DNA of 64,000 bases, taken from NCBI RefSeq assembly GCF_040298565.1, contig NZ_JBEPAK010000001.1:1-64000 (forward strand). The letters run 5' to 3'. This document shows positions 44,168 through 52,480 of this stretch, one piece after another. Position 1 is the stretch's first letter; each line of letters begins with the position of its first letter. The stretch comes from Kitasatospora sp040298565 (GTDB lineage Bacteria > Actinomycetota > Actinomycetes > Streptomycetales > Streptomycetaceae). A program made the translations under genes and the position numbers. The notes beneath the pieces are model-generated. The model ran no database searches, was not told where the DNA came from, and saw nothing but the letters and a program-made list of their open reading frames with translations.

Positions 44168-45532
44168 TCAGGCGGTTCCCGGTGTCCGCTGAACGCCTGC
44201 TTCCGCCTCCTTCACCGCGGCGGCGAACGAGGGCACCCGCATCGCCGTCAGCAGGGCGAGGGCCGGCCCCGCCGTGCAGACCGTGACGTAGGCGGGGATC
44301 ACACCGAGCCGGTTGTGGTGGTCGAGCCACTCGGCGAGCAGCGGGAAGGTCCCGCCGAAGGCGGCGATGGTGGCCGCGTTGACCACGCCGAGGCCGACCG
44401 CCCTGACCTCGGTCGGGAAGAGCAGACCGGTGAAGACGTTGAGCGTGCCGAGCACCGTCGCCACCAGCATCCCGAGCAGCACGGCCACGGCCTGGAAGGG
44501 CAGCCAGCCACCGCGCAGCCCGGCCAGCAGGATGCCGACGGCCGGGACGGGCAGTCCGAAGCCGAGCCGGGCGACCGGCAGCAGGCCGAAGCGGTCGGCG
44601 GCCGCACCGGTGAGCAGCATGGTGACCAGCACCGCGCCCAGCACCACGGTCATGAAGGAGGCCGCCTGCTCCTTGTCGATCACGTGGTAGGCGGCGGCGT
44701 ACTGCGGCAGGTAGACCAGCGCGAAGTAGTACCCGACGGTGCCGCCGAGGGTGTTGAGGAAGACGGTGAGCACCGCCCAGCGGTGCTCACGGAGCATCCG
44801 GAGGAACGGCGGGCGTGCGGCGTCCGGCCCCTGGGCGCGGGACCTCGCGCGGGCGCGGTGGAACTCGGCGCTCTCCGGCGCGGCACGTCGCACCCACACC
44901 GCGCCGAGGCCGAGCAGCGCGGCGGCGCCGAAGCCCCAGCGCCAACCGCCGTGCTCCAGACCCGACTTGCCGATGGTGTGGATCAGCAGGGTGAGCACGC
45001 CGAAGGAGAGCAGCGAGCCGAGGATGATCCCGCCGTAGGACACCGAGCTGAAGGCGAAGCGGTGCCGCGGCGGGGCGGTCTCGGTGACGTACGCGGCGAC
45101 GCTCGGCGCCTCGCCGCCGAAGGCGAGCCCCTGCACCACCCGCGCGGTGACCGCCAGCACGGCCGCCCAGGCGCCGACGCTCCGCTGCCCCGGCAGCACG
45201 GCGATGCCCAGACTCGCCGCCGCGATCACCGCCATCCCGAGGCTGAGCGCGAACCGCCGCCCCCGGGTGTCGCTGAGCCGCCCGATCAGGTAGGAACCGA
45301 CCGGCCGGGCCCCGAAGCCGACGGCGAAGGTGGCGTACGCGCCGAGCACCCCGCTGACGCCGCCCTTGCCGTGGCCGAAGAGGTCCGCGGCGAAGTACGG
45401 CGCGAGCACGGCGTAGACGTTCCAGTCGAAGGACTCGACCACCGACCCGACGGTCGCCGCCGCCAGCTCCCGCCGTCGACCACCGGTTCGCGCCTCACCC
45501 CCGGCGGGATCGGTCTCGTTGCGATCTGTCAT
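44168..45532 (-). CDS. MHS-family MFS transporter
   Basis: A 454-residue metabolite:proton symporter (ShiA/ProP-like) with 12 predicted helices. Characteristic segments are ATVGSVVESFDWNVYAVLAP in helix 1, GSYLIGRLSDTRGRRFALSL (motif A) and VQGLAFGGEAPSVAAYVTE. It probably imports an organic acid or related metabolite. The ATG at 45532 lacks a Shine-Dalgarno. It could be co-transcribed with the DUF574 gene. Confidence 0.87.
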   Translation of the reverse strand: MTDRNETDPAGGEARTGGRRRELAAATVGSVVESFDWNVYAVLAPYFAADLFGHGKGGVSGVLGAYATFAVGFGARPVGSYLIGRLSDTRGRRFALSLGMAVIAAASLGIAVLPGQRSVGAWAAVLAVTARVVQGLAFGGEAPSVAAYVTETAPPRHRFAFSSVSYGGIILGSLLSFGVLTLLIHTIGKSGLEHGGWRWGFGAAALLGLGAVWVRRAAPESAEFHRARARSRAQGPDAARPPFLRMLREHRWAVLTVFLNTLGGTVGYYFALVYLPQYAAAYHVIDKEQAASFMTVVLGAVLVTMLLTGAAADRFGLLPVARLGFGLPVPAVGILLAGLRGGWLPFQAVAVLLGMLVATVLGTLNVFTGLLFPTEVRAVGLGVVNAATIAAFGGTFPLLAEWLDHHNRLGVIPAYVTVCTAGPALALLTAMRVPSFAAAVKEAEAGVQRTPGTA

Positions 45533-45766
45533 GGCGTCAGCATGGCACCGTCGGGAGGGCGGGGGAATCGGGCCCGGCGGGCTCGTCCGGGCGGTCGGCG
45601 AGCAGGCGTGCGGGCGGCCCCTTGGGGCAAGCGGGCGTAGCGGGCGGCCCCCTCCGGGCAAGCAGGCGTGCGGGCGTGCGGGCGTGCGAGAGGGCGTACG
45701 GGAAGGGTACGCACCACCGATGTGACCGGTGTGACTACCTGGTGATATTTGTGTGCGGTGCATTCG

Positions 45767-47389
45767 ATGATCATCCGGACCTCACGGCGCGCCCTGCCCG
45801 TCGCCGTCTCCGCCGCCACCGCCGTCGCCCTGCTGGCCGGCTGCACCAGCGGCGGCTCCTCCTCCGCGCCCGCCCCGGCCGCGGCGTCCGCCACCACCCT
45901 CGCGTCCGCCACTCCGAGCGCGACCCCGACCCCGACCTCCAAGCCCACCGGCGCCGACGACCCGGCCCTCAAGGCCTTCTACGGCCAGCAGCTGGCCTGG
46001 GCGCCCTGCCGGAACGACGGCGACCAGTCGGGCGAGGAACAGGCCGACACCTCGGCACTGCAGTGCTCGACCCTCAAGGTCCCGCTCGACTACGCCGCCC
46101 CGGACGGCGGCACGCTGGACGTCGCCGTGATCCGCAACCCCGCGGTCAAGCAGGACCAGCGGATCGGCTCGCTGATCCTCAACCCGGGCGGTCCGGGCGG
46201 TTCCGGCGTCGCCATGGTCAAGGGCGGCCCGAAGCGCTTCGACGGTCCGGTGCACGACCGGTACGACCTCGTCGGCTTCGACCCGCGCGGCGTCGGCGGC
46301 ACCAGCCCGCTCAACTGCCTGGACGACCGGACCCGCGACGGCTGGCTGAACACCGACGAGGCCGGCGCCGACCACGGCAAGCAGCTCGCCGACGCGTGCC
46401 AGGCCAAGTACGCCCGGGTGCTGCCCTTCGTCAGCACCCGCAACACCGCCCGCGACATGGACGTCCTGCGCGCCGCCCTCGGCGACCGGAAGCTCAGCTA
46501 CCTCGGCATGTCCTACGGCACCTACCTCGGCTCGCTCTACGCCGAGGAGTTCCCGGACCGGGCCGGCCGGCTGGTGCTGGACGGCGCCACCTCGCCGTCC
46601 AGCACCCTGATCCAGCACAACATCGAGCAGGAAGCCGGATTCGAGCGCTCGCTGAAGGCGTTCGCCGCGGACTGCGCCGCCAAGAACCCGTGCCCGCTCG
46701 GCAAGGACCCCGATCTCGCGGCGGGGAAGCTCGCCGACTTCCTCGACGGGCTCAAGGACAAGCCGCTCAAGACCGCCAAGGGCCGGACCCTCACCTCCAC
46801 CGCGGCCTGGAACGGCGTGATCGGCCGACTCTACGGCGGCGAACAGGCCTGGGCCGGCCTGCGCAACGCCCTCGGCTGGGCCATGGTCCGCGGCGAGGGG
46901 GACGACCTGCTCGCGCTCGCCGACGACTACAACGGCCGGGACAAGGACGGCCGTTACGGGCCCTCCACGGACGCCTACACCGCCATCCACTGCGCCGACG
47001 GCGCCACCGACGCGCCCTCCGGCGAGCAGCTCCAGGCCGCGCTCAGCGACCTCGCCGCCAAGGCCCCGCTGGTGAGCAAGCACGACCCGACGGCCGCGCT
47101 GTTCGATCCCGACTGCCGTGTCTGGCCGTTCCGCTCGACCGAGAAGCCGCACGTCGTCAAGTCCACCGCCGCCACCCCGATCGTCGTCGTCGGCTCCACC
47201 GGCGACCCGGCCACCCCCTACGCCTGGGCGGAGAAGCTCACCGGCGAGCTCGGCAACGCCGTCCTGCTCACCCGCGAGGGCGAGGGGCACGTGGCGTACG
47301 ACCGCAGCGCCTGCGTCCGCGCATCGGTGAACGCCTTCCTCGTCGACGGCACCGTGCCGACCGCGGGCACCCGCTGCACGACCGACTGA
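45767..47389 (+). CDS. Secreted TAP-type alpha/beta hydrolase (SlpD/E-like peptidase), lipoprotein
   Basis: A 540-residue lipoprotein: basic start, hydrophobic core and lipobox LLAGC (Cys about residue 27), Ser/Thr/Pro tether, then an alpha/beta-hydrolase domain. The oxyanion segment is LNPGGPGGSG, the nucleophile is in GMSYGTYLG, and the TAP C-terminal domain carries GSTGDPATPY and the His in EGHVAY. Family members cut tripeptides from protein N termini. ATG 45767 is preferred over a TTG at 45749. A tandem TGTGAC and a GATATT just upstream may be part of the promoter. Confidence 0.92.
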   Translation: MIIRTSRRALPVAVSAATAVALLAGCTSGGSSSAPAPAAASATTLASATPSATPTPTSKPTGADDPALKAFYGQQLAWAPCRNDGDQSGEEQADTSALQCSTLKVPLDYAAPDGGTLDVAVIRNPAVKQDQRIGSLILNPGGPGGSGVAMVKGGPKRFDGPVHDRYDLVGFDPRGVGGTSPLNCLDDRTRDGWLNTDEAGADHGKQLADACQAKYARVLPFVSTRNTARDMDVLRAALGDRKLSYLGMSYGTYLGSLYAEEFPDRAGRLVLDGATSPSSTLIQHNIEQEAGFERSLKAFAADCAAKNPCPLGKDPDLAAGKLADFLDGLKDKPLKTAKGRTLTSTAAWNGVIGRLYGGEQAWAGLRNALGWAMVRGEGDDLLALADDYNGRDKDGRYGPSTDAYTAIHCADGATDAPSGEQLQAALSDLAAKAPLVSKHDPTAALFDPDCRVWPFRSTEKPHVVKSTAATPIVVVGSTGDPATPYAWAEKLTGELGNAVLLTREGEGHVAYDRSACVRASVNAFLVDGTVPTAGTRCTTD

Positions 47390-47414
47390 CGCCCGGGGCT
47401 GCCGCGCGCCGAGT

Positions 47415-47450
47415 CCCCCTGCCCTGCCTCTCCCCCGAGCGGGCAGGGGG
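47415..47450 (+). terminator. Hairpin after the TAP-hydrolase gene
   Basis: Perfect 10-bp arms CCCCCTGCCC and GGGCAGGGGG enclose a 16-nt loop, starting 25 bp after the stop codon. Confidence 0.65.
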
Positions 47451-47458
47451 TCGGCACA

Positions 47459-47546
47459 CCGTCGGCACAGGAACCGTCGGCACAGGAACTCACCGCGAGA
47501 GCCGTCGACACGGGAACCGTTCGCACGGGAACTGTCGGCACGGGAA
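47459..47546 (+). repeat. Five ~15-bp repeats downstream of the hydrolase
   Basis: Units CCGTCGGCACAGGAA (47459 and 47474) and, after a 13-bp interruption, CCGTCGACACGGGAA, CCGTTCGCACGGGAA and CTGTCGGCACGGGAA (47502, 47517, 47532). No gene contains them. Confidence 0.8.
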
Positions 47547-47920
47547 CCGCCGGCGCCCCTTCCGGACCTGCCGTCAACAAAGGCGCGGCGCCCCTTCGCG
47601 CTCCGTCGGACCCAGCCGGCCTCGCAGGGGCGGCGGCGCCACCGGAAATCCCCTCCTGCCCTCTCCCGGTAGACCGCCCCCGCGCAGGACTGCGGACCTC
47701 CCGTGCCACCACTTCGCAATCCTGCATCACGTCGGTGTCGGCGAACCCGCACTGCGGTGACGATCATAATCGCCAGGCGACGCGCGTTGTACCCCGCGAC
47801 CACCGAAACCGGCGAGCTCGCCTCCCCGCACGGTGCACGGCCACCCGTCGCGGCCGACCGAGCCACGGGCCGCGTGGGCGGCGCGGAAACGGACATCGCC
47901 GAACGGTGCGGCGCCTCCGC
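47547..47920. other. Non-coding stretch between convergent genes
   Basis: I find no convincing gene, RNA or further repeat here. Open frames in this part have no ribosome site and unlike-protein composition. Confidence 0.45.
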
Positions 47921-48448
47921 TCATCGGCCGTCGGCCGGACCAGGCGTACGCGCGGCCTTCTCCTCGAGCTCGCGGAGGTCGTCGGCCATGGCGAGCAGGA
48001 CCCGCAGGCTCCGGTCCGAGAGCGCGGCGGCACGCCTGGCCAGGTCCACCACCCCGTCGTGGCCGAGGGCCTGTTCCAGCTCGCCGATCCGCCCCAGCCG
48101 ATCGAGCTGCTCATCGACCAGGGCGGCCTTGGCGTCGTCCAGGAAGTAGCTCGCGCCGGCGCTGATGCCGAAGCCGCGGCCCAGCCAGTCCAGCGTGTCC
48201 ACGGTGGGGTTGGAGGCCTGGCCCTTCTGGTTCAGGCCGAGGTGGAGGTTGCGCACCGTGTCGCGCGAGATGACGTCGCGTCCCGCCAGCCGGTTGATCC
48301 GCTCGGCCAACTCCCGGTAGGCCGGCGGGCGTCCGCCGGACCGCGCCGCCTCCCGGGCCATCAGCCGCTCCAGCCGGGCGGCGATCGCCGAGGCCCGGTC
48401 CACCGGCTGCTCCGGTCCGCCGGCCGCGCCGGCGTCTGCTGCCGTCAC
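47921..48448 (-). CDS. XRE/EspR-like helix-turn-helix protein
   Basis: A 175-residue DNA-binding-type protein. The HTH-like part is AYRELAERINRLAG and ISRDTVRNLHLG (about 45-80), followed by NPTVDTLDWLGRGFGISAGASYF, which resembles the EspR/XRE regulators of actinomycetes. A helical C terminus with leucine-rich heptads (about 110-165) may mediate dimerisation. The target is unknown. I chose GTG 48448 as the start nearest to the conserved part; a longer form from 48496 is possible. Confidence 0.72.
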   Translation of the reverse strand: MTAADAGAAGGPEQPVDRASAIAARLERLMAREAARSGGRPPAYRELAERINRLAGRDVISRDTVRNLHLGLNQKGQASNPTVDTLDWLGRGFGISAGASYFLDDAKAALVDEQLDRLGRIGELEQALGHDGVVDLARRAAALSDRSLRVLLAMADDLRELEEKAARTPGPADGR

Positions 48449-48530
48449 CTTCGTCCCCCTCCCCGAGGCGCAGTCACGATACCGTCGGCGTTCCACCAGC
48501 CGTCACCCGGGCTCGTCGGCCGGCCGGCGG

Positions 48531-48566
48531 CGGTGGGCCCCGGCCGGGAGAGACCGGGGCCCACCG
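48531..48566 (-). terminator. Hairpin after the ribonuclease gene
   Basis: Perfect 13-bp arms CGGTGGGCCCCGG and CCGGGGCCCACCG surround a 10-nt loop, about 27 bp past the ribonuclease stop. Confidence 0.7.
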
Positions 48567-48592
48567 GCACGCGGGCGAGGTCGACAGCGGGC

Positions 48593-48982
48593 TCAGCAGC
48601 CGAAGTCGATCAGGCGGAATGTGGCGTAGTGGTCACCGGTGTAGTAGTCCTCGCGGTACCGCTGCCCCGTGACGATCCGGCGGGCGCCCCGGGTCGGGGC
48701 ACCGGGGGTGACGACGGTGTACTCGTGGTAGTAGCCGGACCGCTGCGAGGGCAGCACGTGCTCCTTGTTGCCGAACACGGTGCCGTCCTGGCGGTACGGG
48801 AAGGGACCGCCTGCGGCGATCAGGTCGAGGCTGGTCCGGGCCTGGGAGGGCAGGGCGGAAAGGCACACCTTGCCGCTCACCGAGGCATGCGCCTCGGTGG
48901 CGACGGCGACGGGCGCGAGTGTGGTCAGGGCGAGGACGGTGGTGGCGGCAACACGCTTTGACACGCGTGGAGTTCGGGTCAT
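48593..48982 (-). CDS. Secreted guanyl-specific ribonuclease (RNase Sa homologue)
   Basis: A 129-residue protein: signal peptide (about 1-33) and a 96-residue mature enzyme strikingly like RNase Sa of Streptomyces aureofaciens. The catalytic residues E87 (YYHEYTV), R98 (PTRGARR) and H118 (TGDHYATF) match Glu54, Arg65 and His85, and C40 and C129 match the single disulfide. It should cleave RNA after guanosine. The start ATG 48982 is the only one preceding a complete signal. I see no barstar-like inhibitor gene in the window. Confidence 0.95.
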   Translation of the reverse strand: MTRTPRVSKRVAATTVLALTTLAPVAVATEAHASVSGKVCLSALPSQARTSLDLIAAGGPFPYRQDGTVFGNKEHVLPSQRSGYYHEYTVVTPGAPTRGARRIVTGQRYREDYYTGDHYATFRLIDFGC

Positions 48983-49288
48983 GCCACCCAGGATGACGAG
49001 CCCGGGAGCGGCCCGGAAGCCCTGTCCGGAGTCTTCACCTCCGGTCAACTCACCGTACTTTTGCAGGACTTGACCGGGTCAGCGGGCCGCTCCGCGTGAC
49101 CGCATCCGGGGGCGGCCGGCCCGTCGGCCGTCCCCACCGGCCGAACCCCAGCCGCACCCGCACAGGTACTCGCCCCCGCACCCGCACATGCGTCCGCCAC
49201 CGCCGGTCGAGGCGGTGGCGGACGCGGAGGCGATGGCGGACGCGGTGACGGCCGCAGTGCCGGACGCGGTGCCGGACGACCGCGCGGC

Positions 49289-50359
49289 TCAGCCGCGCGG
49301 CAGCACCAGGGACTGCACCGCCGACAGCTTGCGCCAGTCGCTCGACACGATGCTGGCGTGCGCGCGGGCCAACTGCTCGGTGCGGGCCCGCGCCTGGTCG
49401 GCGGTCGGATCGGTCGCGCTGATCTGCGGCGCGACGTTCTGGGCGTCCGTCATCACCAGCAGGTAGTGCGAGCGGTCGTACCACGCGGTGTCGATGCCGT
49501 TGACGTAGGCGGCGGCGTCGCCGTCGAAGACCACGAACCAGGGCCGGATCCCGGCGTCCGCCCCGGTGTACTTGCCGCGCGGGTCGCCGGCCGCGGCGCC
49601 GTGCACGGCGGGGAACAGCTGGGCCTGGCCGATCCGCCCGGCCGCCGCGAGGTCCCGCAGGTGCCGCCCGTACTCGACGTCGGTGTGCAGGTTGTCGAAG
49701 GGGTTGCCCTCCTCGACCGTCCCGGGGATCGCGTAGAGCAGTACCCGACCGGCGAGCGCCGAGCGGCTCGGCCAGTTGCCCGCCCGCACCGCCTCGTCGA
49801 CCGTGGCGTACGAGCCGCCGCCGGGCCTGGCCAGCACGTCGGCCGGGCGCAGCACGGCGTTGCCGAGGTGGCCGGCGATCAGCGCGTCCAGCTGGTCGGC
49901 ACCCATCCCCATGTTCCCGGCGAAGCCGCCCTTGAGTTCCAGCTTGATCACCAGCGGTCCGGCGCCCGGGTGGGCGCCGAGCCAGACCCGGACGTCGTCG
50001 AGGCAGTGCTCCAGGTTCTTGTTGGTGCCGCCGGCGTAGAGCTGGGCCGGGGTGTCCGCGGCGGTGCAGTTGTTGGAGTTGCCGAGCGGGTTGGAGTGGC
50101 TGACCTTCCACTCCTTGGTGACGACGTCGGTCCAGAGGTCCAGCTCGATCATCCCGGTGCCGGTGTCGAGGCTCTGGGCGAGGTACGGGTAGGCGGCCGG
50201 GTCGTAGGTGTTGTGCAGGCCCACGGTGGTGGCCGAGCCGAACGGCAGGTCGCCCGTGCCGCCCTCGGCGGCCGCGGGGGCGGCGGTCGGGATCAGGGCC
50301 GCCGCGGCGGCGGCCAGGCCGGCCGCCATGAGGCCGGCCAGGGTACGGCGTACGGTCAT
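49289..50359 (-). CDS. Secreted PI-PLC-like phosphodiesterase
   Basis: A 356-residue exported enzyme with a signal peptide (about 1-31) and a phosphatidylinositol-specific phospholipase C fold. The putative catalytic His is in VGLHNTYD, metal or acid residues are in MIELDLWTD, and the second His is in KVSHSNPLG. Related Streptomyces enzymes are calcium-dependent PI-PLCs. Start ATG 50359 follows a GGGGGGAAC ribosome site. No neighbouring gene indicates a pathway; together with the nearby sphingomyelinase it suggests attack on eukaryotic membranes. Confidence 0.85.
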   Translation of the reverse strand: MTVRRTLAGLMAAGLAAAAAALIPTAAPAAAEGGTGDLPFGSATTVGLHNTYDPAAYPYLAQSLDTGTGMIELDLWTDVVTKEWKVSHSNPLGNSNNCTAADTPAQLYAGGTNKNLEHCLDDVRVWLGAHPGAGPLVIKLELKGGFAGNMGMGADQLDALIAGHLGNAVLRPADVLARPGGGSYATVDEAVRAGNWPSRSALAGRVLLYAIPGTVEEGNPFDNLHTDVEYGRHLRDLAAAGRIGQAQLFPAVHGAAAGDPRGKYTGADAGIRPWFVVFDGDAAAYVNGIDTAWYDRSHYLLVMTDAQNVAPQISATDPTADQARARTEQLARAHASIVSSDWRKLSAVQSLVLPRG

Positions 50360-50690
50360 CGGAATCGTTCCCCCCGGGTTCGGTCGCGTCGGCCGCCCTC
50401 GCGGCCGCCCGAGCAAGCATCGCCCGCCCGGGCGTGCTTCTCGTGAAGAAGACACGACAATAGCGTGACGACTCCGTCACGCCTGCAGGGGGTCCGGGCC
50501 GGGCTCCCCCGGCCCGCGCGGGGTGCCGCGCAGGGCGCCACGCCCCGGAGGTGACGAAGCATCAGCCTGTCGTACCCGCGCGCTAGCGTGTCCCGCGAAC
50601 ACCTGGAAGCCGGGCACTGTGACGACTAGCACTGTGACGACCCACCCGGGCGACGAGCACCGGGTTCGAGATCACCCAGCCCACGAACAG

Positions 50691-50718
50691 CGAGCACCGA
50701 GCACCGAGCACCGAGCAG
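50691..50718 (+). repeat. Four 7-bp repeats before the reductase gene
   Basis: Four adjacent CGAGCAC units (the last CGAGCAG) end 12 bp before ATG 50731 and so form the 5' untranslated region. Confidence 0.7.
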
Positions 50719-50730
50719 CGGAGGAAACCG

Positions 50731-51381
50731 ATGTCCCTGGTCCGCGTCCACAACTTCTCGATCTCCCTCGACGGCTACGGCACCGGCGAGGGCCAGAGCC
50801 TCGAGCAGCCCTTCGGCCACGCGACCGATCGGTTGCACCGCTGGTTCTTCCGCACCCAGACCTTCCGGCGGATGCACGGCAAGACGGGCGGCGACACCGG
50901 TGTGGACGAGGCGATGGCCCGCACCTGGGCCGACGACATCGGCGCGGAGATCATGGGGCGCAACAAGTTCGGCCCGCAACGAGGCCCTTGGCAGGACGAG
51001 GACTGGCGCGGCTGGTGGGGCCCGAACCCGCCGTTCCACACCCCGGTGTTCGTGCTCACCCACCACCCGCGCCCGAGCCTCGAGATGGAGGGCGGCACGA
51101 CCTTCCACTTCCTCGACGCCACCCCCGAGGAGGCGCTGGCGCAGGCCCGGAAGGCAGCCGGCGGCAAGGACGTCCGGATCGGCGGTGGGCCCAGCACCGT
51201 CCGCGCCTTCCTGGAGGCCGACCTGATCGACCACCTGCACGTGGTCGTGGTGCCGATCGTGCTCGGCCGGGGCGAGTCACTGTGGGCCGGGCTCGAGGGC
51301 CTGGAGCAGCGCTTCGACAGCGAAGCCGTGAGCAGCCCGAGCGGCGTCACCCACCTCACCCTCACCCGCCGCCGGGGCTGA
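50731..51381 (+). CDS. Dihydrofolate reductase family (RibD C-terminal-like) protein
   Basis: A 216-residue protein of the RibD-C/DHFR-like fold. It starts LVRVHNFSISLDGYGTGEG, with EIMGRNKFG near residue 75 and VRIGGGPSTVRAFLEADLID near 150 (NADPH-binding glycines). Such proteins are usually reductases of unknown substrate, distinct from folate DHFR. The ATG at 50731 has GGAGG 6 nt upstream. Confidence 0.88.
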   Translation: MSLVRVHNFSISLDGYGTGEGQSLEQPFGHATDRLHRWFFRTQTFRRMHGKTGGDTGVDEAMARTWADDIGAEIMGRNKFGPQRGPWQDEDWRGWWGPNPPFHTPVFVLTHHPRPSLEMEGGTTFHFLDATPEEALAQARKAAGGKDVRIGGGPSTVRAFLEADLIDHLHVVVVPIVLGRGESLWAGLEGLEQRFDSEAVSSPSGVTHLTLTRRRG

Positions 51382-51388
51382 CGCGGTA

Positions 51389-51423
51389 CGGGCGGCCTCC
51401 CCGCGTTCCGGGGAGGCCGCCCG
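51389..51423. terminator. Strong bidirectional terminator hairpin
   Basis: Perfect 14-bp arms CGGGCGGCCTCCCC and GGGGAGGCCGCCCG with a 7-nt GCGTTCC loop lie between the convergent reductase and methyltransferase genes. Confidence 0.75.
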
Positions 51424-51510
51424 ACACACACCGGACCGGCCGGGACCGCCCGGGCCGGCCGGGACCGCCTGGGCTCGTCGGATCCGGTCGGTCACACCCG
51501 GCCGGGCACG

Positions 51511-52389
51511 TCAGACCCGGTCGGCCGCGATCAGCACGTACTGGAAGGAGCCGTCCTTGTAGGACTCGATGAACGCCTCCTCGATGCCGGTGACCAGCGA
51601 GGTGGTGTTGCGCAGCTCCCAGTAGGGCAGGGTGTCGGGGGTCAGGTCGATGACGGCCTGCGGCACCAGGCGGTTGTCGGCCATCGCCCGCAAGTACTCC
51701 CGGCGGGAGTGGATGTTGCACTCGAAGTGCGCGTTGATCTGCGAGACCCACTTCGACGGCTGCCCGTACTTCGGGTTCCAGCAGCCCGTGATGGTCACGT
51801 ACCGGCCGCCGACGGCCAGTACCCGGGAGTGCTCGGCGAACAGGTCATGCAGGTCGACGTACATGCTGGACTCGTTGTTCCAGGAGCCGGCGGCCGAGCC
51901 GTTCTCGAAGGGCATGTCGAGCATGTTGGCCACCCGGGAGCGGACGAAGTCCCCGATGCCGAGCTCGGCGGCGCGCTTGTTGCCGAATTCGGCCTGCTGG
52001 GTGGAGAGGGTCAGGCCCTCGACGCGGCAGCCGAAGCGCTGGTGCGCCATGACCATGGAGCCGCCGCGACCGCAGCCGGCGTCGACCAGGAGGCCGTCGG
52101 CCGGGATGTCGCCGAGGTGGTCGAGCAGCACGTCGGCCTGGGCGGACTCCAGGCGGTGCAGCTCGGCGATGACCTTCTTCTCGCGCTCGCTGTCGGCCGG
52201 GTCGCCGATCGCCTGCTGGTCGACCGCGCCGATGCCGTAGTGGTGGTGGTAGAGGCCGTCGACGTCACCCAGGCGGAGGTTGACCGGGCGGGCCTCGTGG
52301 TCCCAGTAGCGCGCGATGTCACCCTGGTAGGGAGTCGCCGGGCCGGGGATGGTGCGGTCGGGAGCGCTGAGGTCGTCGGTCACGGACAT
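51511..52389 (-). CDS. gppmt: Geranyl diphosphate 2-C-methyltransferase
   Basis: A 292-residue SAM methyltransferase. The SAM motif is LVDAGCGRGGS (101-111), and the early DGLYHHHYGIGAVD and the WNNESSMYVDLHDLFAEH segment are typical of GPP C-methyltransferases. It makes 2-methyl-GPP, the precursor of 2-methylisoborneol, and is paired with the cyclase gene just upstream (91-bp gap, same strand). The start ATG 52389 is preceded by GGAGTTGACCC. Confidence 0.95.
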   Translation of the reverse strand: MSVTDDLSAPDRTIPGPATPYQGDIARYWDHEARPVNLRLGDVDGLYHHHYGIGAVDQQAIGDPADSEREKKVIAELHRLESAQADVLLDHLGDIPADGLLVDAGCGRGGSMVMAHQRFGCRVEGLTLSTQQAEFGNKRAAELGIGDFVRSRVANMLDMPFENGSAAGSWNNESSMYVDLHDLFAEHSRVLAVGGRYVTITGCWNPKYGQPSKWVSQINAHFECNIHSRREYLRAMADNRLVPQAVIDLTPDTLPYWELRNTTSLVTGIEEAFIESYKDGSFQYVLIAADRV

Positions 52390-52480
52390 GGGTCAACTCC
52401 AGTGTTCTCAAGGGTGGTTACCGGAAACGGGTGATTACCGGGATTCGGGCGGCTGCCGGGCGTGCGACCGGGAACGGCGC

